Shown here: positions 58,706-64,000 of the stretch, in pieces
How positions within the stretch are numbered: position 1 is the first letter of the stretch
Layout: each line of letters opens with the position of its first letter
Source of the DNA: G963678445 sp963678445
Lineage (GTDB): Bacteria > Hydrogenedentota > Hydrogenedentia > Hydrogenedentales > G963678445
NCBI GenBank assembly: GCA_963678445.1
Contig: OY782877.1
Location: forward strand, 992,001 to 1,056,000
Direction of reading: 5' to 3'
DNA: 64,000 nt
Position numbers and translations under genes: made by a program
The notes under the pieces: generated by a model
Told to the model about the DNA's origin: nothing
The model's input: only the letters and a program-made list of their open reading frames with translations
Database searches by the model: none

Positions 58706-60172
58706 TTAAGACGCATCCTCAGTAGTACCCATCAGATACTCATGGATGCCCCGCGCCGCCGTTCTACCCTGTCCCATGGCGCTGATCACCGTTGCCGCAC
58801 CTGACACGATATCACCTGCAGCAAACACGCCCGGCACCGAGGTAGCCATATTCTCTTCCTGCGTGACGATTGTACCCCAGCGACTCATCTCCAAATCCGG
58901 CGTCGTCTGCGGAATCAGCGGATTCGGCTTGTTACCGATAGCGATGATGACTGTATCCACCTCAATGGTGAATTCGGAGCCCTCTATCGGCACCGGACGC
59001 CGCCGTCCGGAGTCATCCGGCTCGCCCAACTCCATCTGGATGCATTCCATAGCCACTACACGATGTTTGTCATCGCCGATAATGCGTACCGGATTGGTAA
59101 GGAGTTTAAATTTGACCCCTTCCTGCTCCGCATGGTGCACTTCTTCTACACGCGCCGGCAACTGTTCCAGTGCACGCCGGTAGACGATGGTTGTATCGCC
59201 ACCCAAACGTAACGCCGTGCGCGCCGAATCCATCGCGACATTACCGCCGCCCACCACGGCCACCCGTTCCCGTTTGATGGGGGGCGTGTCGTATTTCGGG
59301 AACAAGTACGCTTTCATCAGATTTGAACGGGTCAGATACTCATTGGCGGAATAGACACCCACCAGGTTCTCCCCCGGAATGCGCATAAACGAAGGCAAAC
59401 CAGCACCCGTTCCGACGAAAACCGCGTCAAACCCCTCCTCCTCCATCAATTCCTGAATGGTGGCATTGCGGCCCACCACATAATCCATCACGAATTGCAC
59501 GCCCAGTTTCTTGAGGTAATCCACTTCGGCGTAAACTATTTCCTTGGGCAGACGAAATTCGGGGATACCGTAGGTCAACACACCGCCCGGCGCTTGCAAC
59601 GCTTCAAAAACGGTCACTTCATGTCCCCACTTGATCAAATCACCCGCCACCGTCAAACCCGCTGGTCCTGCACCGACGACCGCCACCCGTTTCCCTGTCT
59701 TTGCAGGCAACGCAGGAATCTCTACCTCGCCATGCTCCCGTTCATAATCCGCCACAAAACGCTCCAGACGCCCAATGGCGACCGGTTCCCCTTTGATGCC
59801 CAGAATGCATTGTTTTTCACACTGCTCTTCCTGTGGGCATACCCGTCCGCAGATGGCGGGAAGGGCGTTTTGTTCCTTCAGTTTCCGCGCCGCCTCAACG
59901 AATTTACCCTCCTGGACCAGAGCAATAAATCCGGGAATGTCGTTACCTACCGGACATCCCGCTACACAACGCGGTTTTTTACATTTCAGGCAACGGCTGG
60001 CCTCCAGCATGGCCATTTCAGGCGTATAGCCATACGGCACCTCCTGGAAATTCTTCGCCCGATCCTCCGGTGCCTGCTCAGGCATCGGCTGACGAGGCAC
60101 TTTCTGCTTCGCTTTCGGTTTAGAGTTTTCCTGCCGCGCTTGATTCTTATCATTAGTGCTGTTTTCAGCCAT
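58706..60172 (-). CDS. NfnB/GltA-type NADPH-dependent flavoprotein oxidoreductase
   Basis: A 488-residue flavoprotein of the glutamate synthase small-subunit/NfnB family. A Lys/Gln-rich extension (1-40) precedes cysteine motifs for two [4Fe-4S] clusters (CLKCKKPRCVAGCPVGNDIP and CGRVCPQEEQCEKQCILG). The FAD fold starts VAVVGAGPAGL and the NAD(P) fold VAVVGGGNVAMDSARTAL; the second FAD contact is in VFAAGDIVSGAATVISAMGQG. Alone it would be called glutamate synthase small chain, but no large chain is nearby. The next gene upstream ends with an NfnA domain, so this is much more likely the NfnB-like partner in an electron-bifurcating transhydrogenase-type complex. Confidence 0.85.
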   Translation of the reverse strand: MAENSTNDKNQARQENSKPKAKQKVPRQPMPEQAPEDRAKNFQEVPYGYTPEMAMLEASRCLKCKKPRCVAGCPVGNDIPGFIALVQEGKFVEAARKLKEQNALPAICGRVCPQEEQCEKQCILGIKGEPVAIGRLERFVADYEREHGEVEIPALPAKTGKRVAVVGAGPAGLTVAGDLIKWGHEVTVFEALQAPGGVLTYGIPEFRLPKEIVYAEVDYLKKLGVQFVMDYVVGRNATIQELMEEEGFDAVFVGTGAGLPSFMRIPGENLVGVYSANEYLTRSNLMKAYLFPKYDTPPIKRERVAVVGGGNVAMDSARTALRLGGDTTIVYRRALEQLPARVEEVHHAEQEGVKFKLLTNPVRIIGDDKHRVVAMECIQMELGEPDDSGRRRPVPIEGSEFTIEVDTVIIAIGNKPNPLIPQTTPDLEMSRWGTIVTQEENMATSVPGVFAAGDIVSGAATVISAMGQGRTAARGIHEYLMGTTEDAS

Positions 60173-60227
60173 GGTATTCTCTCTCAGCTCAGGTTTTCAC
60201 ACTTCCAAAGGGCAGCTATACGACGCA

Positions 60228-62744
60228 TCAACGACCACAAGAGCAGGTATGGCCCATCCCTTCCGGACGGCGATGCAGCGTAACGGGATCGGTACGACCT
60301 AACGAATGAATTTCAGCCGCACTGTAGGCCATATGGCGATCCCGCACCTCACTCCAATCCACCAGATGTGCATCGAAGAAGGGGCCATCGACACAGGCAA
60401 AACGCGTCTCCTCACCTACACTTACGCGGCATGCACCACACATCCCCGTACCATCAAGCATAATGGGATTCAGCGCCGCCCATGTAGGCACCGCATACGA
60501 TCGTGTCGCATCCGCCATGAGCTTCATCATAAACGGACAACCGACCACAACAACGCGATCCAGCGTCTCACCTGCCGCCAGTTTAGAGGCAATTACATCC
60601 ACCGCGTGGCCTTTGACACCCAACGAGCCATCGACTGTAGTCTGGATAAACTCATCCGAAACCGCCGCCAAACGTTCGCGGTAATAGGACAAATAATGGC
60701 TGCGCGCCTCTGCCAAAGCAATAACGCGATTCCCAGCCTCCTTCATGGCGCGCACCAAGGGCAGGATAGCGCCAATACCATAACAACCACCCGCCAATGC
60801 CACGGTGCCATAGTTCTTAATTTCCAGCGGAATCCCCAACGGTCCCGTGAGGTGCGCCAGATGATCCCCCTCCTCTAGCAACGCAAGCTTGCGACTCGAC
60901 TGTCCTTTCTCCAGCACCACCAATGTGATACTGCCCTGTTCCGCATCCCAATCCGCCAGTGTATATGGCACGCGCTCCGAACGCTCATCTGCCATTACAA
61001 TGCAGAACTGGCCCGGCTGCGCTTTCTTCGCTACAGCTGGCGCGTGAATAACAATCTCATAGGTATTGGGGACAATCTCTCGTTTCGAAAGAATTTCAAA
61101 ATCCGTATCCAGGTCTTCAAAGGTCCCAGCTTCAGATACTTGCTCTGCCTCAACAGGCAAACGACGCATACCCGGCACACGTTCATCTATGCGGTGGCCC
61201 CGGAAATACAGACGCCGCAACGCCGGATTCTGTGCCGCAACTGGCGTGTGCTCCATTTCAACGCGCAACTGACGATTGTTAATTCCCGCAGCCTCCGCAA
61301 TCGCCTCCACACTATCATACGCAGGCGCCGACGCACCCATCGCATGCGCCACATCACAGAGAATGCGCCATTCCGGCCGGGCTTGCCCCGGTGCATCCGT
61401 TGCCTTAAACAGGGGGCGTTTAAACCCGCCACAATCCTGAATCGTACCGTCTACTTCAGTAAAGACCGCTGCAGGCAAGACCACATCTGCCCGCTCACTA
61501 ACGGCACTGGGATAGCAATCCTGCACGATGATGCAGGAAAGATTTTCCAACCCTTCCGGATCAACGAAGTTACCCGTACAGTAAACGGCCTCAACCCCCT
61601 CCGGCAGCATCACGCTTGATACGCCACGCGCATCCGCATCGCACTCAATGTAATGCGGTGACTGCATCACCTGTTCGGTGAACATCTTGAACACATGACG
61701 GTCTTCCAGGGTGCTCGTCGTATCGCAAACAAAGGCAAAGCGCTTCCCTCTGTACGGTTTCAACTGCTCCGCAACACAGTCCAACGCCTCCATCCACTCC
61801 AGCTCACGCAAGACCTTGCCCACCCGTTTCAACGGTGTACGCAAACGGTCACCCTCGTTCAGAAACTCCGGAATGCCAAAGCGACCCAGCACACACAAGG
61901 GTGTATCCCCATCGATCGCACGCGCCGTCACCGACTGCCCCTCGCTGCTCCCCACCTCCAACGCACACGCCTCGTCACAGAAGATACACGTTGTCGCTGT
62001 AAAGGTGTCCGGCTTACCATGCCACTTCGCATAGCGATCCGCCAGCGCACCTGTCGGACATACATCCACGCAGGAACCACAGAAACGACACCCTGCTTCT
62101 TGCAGGGAATGTTCAAACGCCTCGCCAATACGCGCCTGCGAGCTGCGATCGATGAAGTCGATCACTGCCATGCCATGTTTATGTTTACAAATGCGCACAC
62201 ATCGTCCGCAGAGGATACACAAATTCAAATCACGATCCATGAACGGATTGCTACGCTCTACGGGACGTTCATGGTATTGCGGCGCCACCGGAAGTTCATG
62301 CAACTCCAACTCTTCCGAAAGGCGCCGTACTTCACACCCTTCTTTGTTATTGCATGTGTGACATCCTGTTGTGCGTCCTGCCTTCTCCGCCTTGGGACGA
62401 TACTCTTCACAGAGATCGCGTTTCCCACAAACCAAGCACGCACTGGGATGCTCCAGCATAATCATCGCCAAAATATTACGGCGCAACTTACGCAATGCTT
62501 CCGTATTCGTTTGCACCACCATCCCCTCCGCCACCGGCGTTGTGCAGGAAGTCGGGAAGCCACGCATCCCTTCAATCTCCACCACGCACATACGACACGC
62601 GCCAAACGGCGGCAAATTCTCATGCGCACACAGATGCGGGATATCGATATGGTGGCGCAACGCACAATCCAGAACCGTTTCCCCTGCCTGTGCAGTCAAT
62701 CGTTTTCCATCAATCGTCAGTTCCACGGTACTCAATCCCTTCAT
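60228..62744 (-). CDS. NuoG/HydA-like iron-sulfur protein fused to an NfnA domain
   Basis: An 838-residue fusion. The domains in order are: a plant-type [2Fe-2S] domain (cysteines in HLCAHENLPPFGACRMC); a His-Cys3 cluster motif, HPSACLVCGKRDLC; two [4Fe-4S] motifs (LCILCGRCVRICKH and CRFCGSCVDVCPTGA); a molybdopterin-oxidoreductase-like Fe4S4 start (CIFCDEACALEV ... LCVLGRFG) with a shortened NuoG-like body (ADVVLPAAVFTEVDGTIQDC); and, from about residue 565, an NfnA-like FAD/NAD-binding reductase ending with its own [2Fe-2S] motif, GMCGACRVSVGEETRFAC. No H-cluster motifs of [FeFe] hydrogenase are present. The ATG at 62744 starts 5 bp after the upstream stop. Confidence 0.85.
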   Translation of the reverse strand: MKGLSTVELTIDGKRLTAQAGETVLDCALRHHIDIPHLCAHENLPPFGACRMCVVEIEGMRGFPTSCTTPVAEGMVVQTNTEALRKLRRNILAMIMLEHPSACLVCGKRDLCEEYRPKAEKAGRTTGCHTCNNKEGCEVRRLSEELELHELPVAPQYHERPVERSNPFMDRDLNLCILCGRCVRICKHKHGMAVIDFIDRSSQARIGEAFEHSLQEAGCRFCGSCVDVCPTGALADRYAKWHGKPDTFTATTCIFCDEACALEVGSSEGQSVTARAIDGDTPLCVLGRFGIPEFLNEGDRLRTPLKRVGKVLRELEWMEALDCVAEQLKPYRGKRFAFVCDTTSTLEDRHVFKMFTEQVMQSPHYIECDADARGVSSVMLPEGVEAVYCTGNFVDPEGLENLSCIIVQDCYPSAVSERADVVLPAAVFTEVDGTIQDCGGFKRPLFKATDAPGQARPEWRILCDVAHAMGASAPAYDSVEAIAEAAGINNRQLRVEMEHTPVAAQNPALRRLYFRGHRIDERVPGMRRLPVEAEQVSEAGTFEDLDTDFEILSKREIVPNTYEIVIHAPAVAKKAQPGQFCIVMADERSERVPYTLADWDAEQGSITLVVLEKGQSSRKLALLEEGDHLAHLTGPLGIPLEIKNYGTVALAGGCYGIGAILPLVRAMKEAGNRVIALAEARSHYLSYYRERLAAVSDEFIQTTVDGSLGVKGHAVDVIASKLAAGETLDRVVVVGCPFMMKLMADATRSYAVPTWAALNPIMLDGTGMCGACRVSVGEETRFACVDGPFFDAHLVDWSEVRDRHMAYSAAEIHSLGRTDPVTLHRRPEGMGHTCSCGR

Positions 62745-62748
62745 AAAA

Positions 62749-64000
62749 TTACTGCTTCTTGGCGCGTTTTTCTTTACGCGGCTCATACTTGCTCAACGTA
62801 CCGCTCCGTCGATAAATCGCCGCACTCACCGGCGGACATGTGCTCAGACACATACCGCACTGCACACATACGTCCTGATCAATAAAATGCGGCTCTCGTT
62901 TTTCACCCGAAATTGCACCCACAGGACATTGCTTTGCGCACAACCCGCAACCAACGCAACGCTCTTCGTCGATGTAATAGGTAATCAGCGCGTTGCAACC
63001 AAAAGCAGGACATTCCTTGTTCTTAATATGTGCTTCGTATTCTTCGCGGAAATAGCGTAACGTCGTCAACACCGGATTCGGAGCCGTCTGCCCCAAACCA
63101 CACAACGCCCCACTCTTAATTGTCTGCGCCATCTCCTCCAACGTATCCAAATCCGCCATAGTCCCCTCTCCCTCACAGATACGATTCAGAATATCCAGCA
63201 TCGCACGCGTACCCACACGGCATGGCGCACACTTGCCGCACGATTCCGCCTGGGTAAACTGCAAGAAGAAGCGGGCGATATCCACCATGCAATTGTCCTC
63301 ATCCAGGACAATCATTCCGCCAGAACCCATGATGGCTCCTGCCGCTGCCAACGACTCATACTCCACCGGAAGCTCCATCTTATTCGCTGGGATACACCCG
63401 CCCGACGGCCCCCCTGTCTGCACCGCCTTCAGTTTCTTGTCATTCAGGATGCCGCCGCCCACTTCAAATATAATCTTCTGCAACGATGTGCCCAGCGGCA
63501 CCTCCACCAACCCCGTCTTCTTCACCTTCCCCGCCAATGCAAATGTTTTCGTACCTTTACTCTTCTCACAGCCAAACTGCGTATACCAGTCGGCCCCCTG
63601 ATGCAAAATCATTGGCAAATTCGCCAGTGTTTCCACATTCTGGATAACTGTCGGTTTCCCCCACAGACCACTCACCGCAGGAAACGGCGGCTTCGGACGC
63701 GGCATGCCTCGCTGTCCTTCAATAGAAGCAATCAGCGCCGTCTCTTCACCACAGACAAAAGCGCCCGCTCCCTTCTTAATCGAGATATTAAAAGAAAAAC
63801 CGGAACCCAGGATATTTTCACCCAGCAAACCGATTTCCCGCATCTGCAACAACGCCACTTCCAAACGCCGAATGGCCAGCGGATATTCTGCACGACAATA
63901 GATATACCCCTCTGTCGCTCCCAGGACAAATCCCGCGATCAACATCCCCTCCAACACCGCATGTGGGTCGCCTTCCAACACCGAGCGATTCATAAACGCC
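62749..64000 (-). CDS. NuoF/HydB-like NADH-binding flavoprotein, 5' end beyond the window
   Basis: At least 416 residues of the FMN- and NADH-binding subunit of complex I-like and bifurcating enzymes. Visible are RSVLEGDPHAVLEGM, YIYCRAEYPLAIRRLE (NADH/FMN site), GAGAFVCGEETALIASIEG, NVETLANLP, the N3 cluster motif ESCGKCAPCRVGTR with a later Cys in LCGLGQTAPNPVL, and a C-terminal two-[4Fe-4S] ferredoxin domain (CVGCGLCAKQCPVGA and CVQCGMCLSTCPPVS) typical of HydB/HndC rather than complex I NuoF. The coding frame runs past 64000; the N-terminal part (thioredoxin-like [2Fe-2S] domain in relatives) is missing. It is first in the visible cluster. Confidence 0.9.
   Translation of the reverse strand, partial: AFMNRSVLEGDPHAVLEGMLIAGFVLGATEGYIYCRAEYPLAIRRLEVALLQMREIGLLGENILGSGFSFNISIKKGAGAFVCGEETALIASIEGQRGMPRPKPPFPAVSGLWGKPTVIQNVETLANLPMILHQGADWYTQFGCEKSKGTKTFALAGKVKKTGLVEVPLGTSLQKIIFEVGGGILNDKKLKAVQTGGPSGGCIPANKMELPVEYESLAAAGAIMGSGGMIVLDEDNCMVDIARFFLQFTQAESCGKCAPCRVGTRAMLDILNRICEGEGTMADLDTLEEMAQTIKSGALCGLGQTAPNPVLTTLRYFREEYEAHIKNKECPAFGCNALITYYIDEERCVGCGLCAKQCPVGAISGEKREPHFIDQDVCVQCGMCLSTCPPVSAAIYRRSGTLSKYEPRKEKRAKKQ

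Noticed and set aside
58706..60172. Glutamate synthase small subunit gltD as the simple annotation
   Set aside because: No large subunit is near, and the adjoining NfnA domain makes an NfnB-like role more likely.
61695..62885. A 396-codon open frame opposite the NuoG-NfnA fusion gene
   Set aside because: Antisense to iron-sulfur cluster motifs that leave no doubt about the real strand; the composition is Arg/His/Thr-rich.

Overview
The window is a densely coded stretch of a Gram-negative, flagellated bacterial chromosome with moderate G+C. Outer-membrane and envelope genes (a TolA-like protein and TolB, lipoproteins, signal peptides), a Ferredoxin/NAD(P) flavoenzyme cluster without any visible respiratory oxidase, menaquinone synthesis (menD), secreted glycosidases and a glycoside hydrolase family 2 enzyme suggest an anaerobic or fermentative carbohydrate degrader. 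A PVC-type lineage such as Lentisphaerota or Kiritimatiellota would fit, but the sequence gives no 16S rRNA and I do not assign a taxon.

Layout. 0.1-9.1 kb: dicarboxylate symporter, small membrane proteins, a secreted glycosidase-like protein, a MoxR ATPase/VWA pair and two overlapping GT4 glycosyltransferases. 9.2-18.8 kb: an alpha/beta hydrolase, a large chemoreceptor, ruvAB, a Gfo/Idh/MocA oxidoreductase and a lysoplasmalogenase-like gene overlapping a PAS-GGDEF diguanylate cyclase. 18.9-22 kb: shikimate pathway genes, with shikimate kinase and chorismate synthase fused in one reading frame next to aroA. 22.5-34.9 kb: GH2 enzyme, methyltransferase, ABC exporter with a lipoprotein, a GT-C glycosyltransferase, tolA-like, tolB, smpB and a thioesterase. 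34.9-40.1 kb: menD, then a compact, AT-richer two-gene cassette coding for a SIR2-family protein and a two-domain KaiC-like ATPase with a cysteine cluster. This is the best candidate for an undescribed (perhaps defence) system. 40.1-46.9 kb: the flagellar export and placement genes fliQ-fliR-flhB-flhA-flhF-flhG. 47.4-58.5 kb: tyrS behind a tandem repeat array, a hybrid histidine kinase, an FG-GAP protein, glpK, TPR and PHP proteins and rarA. 58.7-64 kb: an electron-transfer cluster made of an NfnB/GltA-like flavoprotein, a NuoG-NfnA fusion and a NuoF/HydB-like subunit cut by the window edge.

Two kinds of non-coding structure recur. The first is a roughly 60-100 bp dispersed palindromic repeat (called DPR here), with about 18 full or partial copies. 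It lies between genes, inside the flagellar operon, in two tandem arrays beside tyrS, and at the ends of two coding regions. Its head hairpin shows compensatory base changes. The second is a set of long perfect hairpins (HP-1 and HP-2 families) just past gene ends, probably acting as terminators. No rRNA, tRNA, CRISPR array or insertion sequence was recognised.
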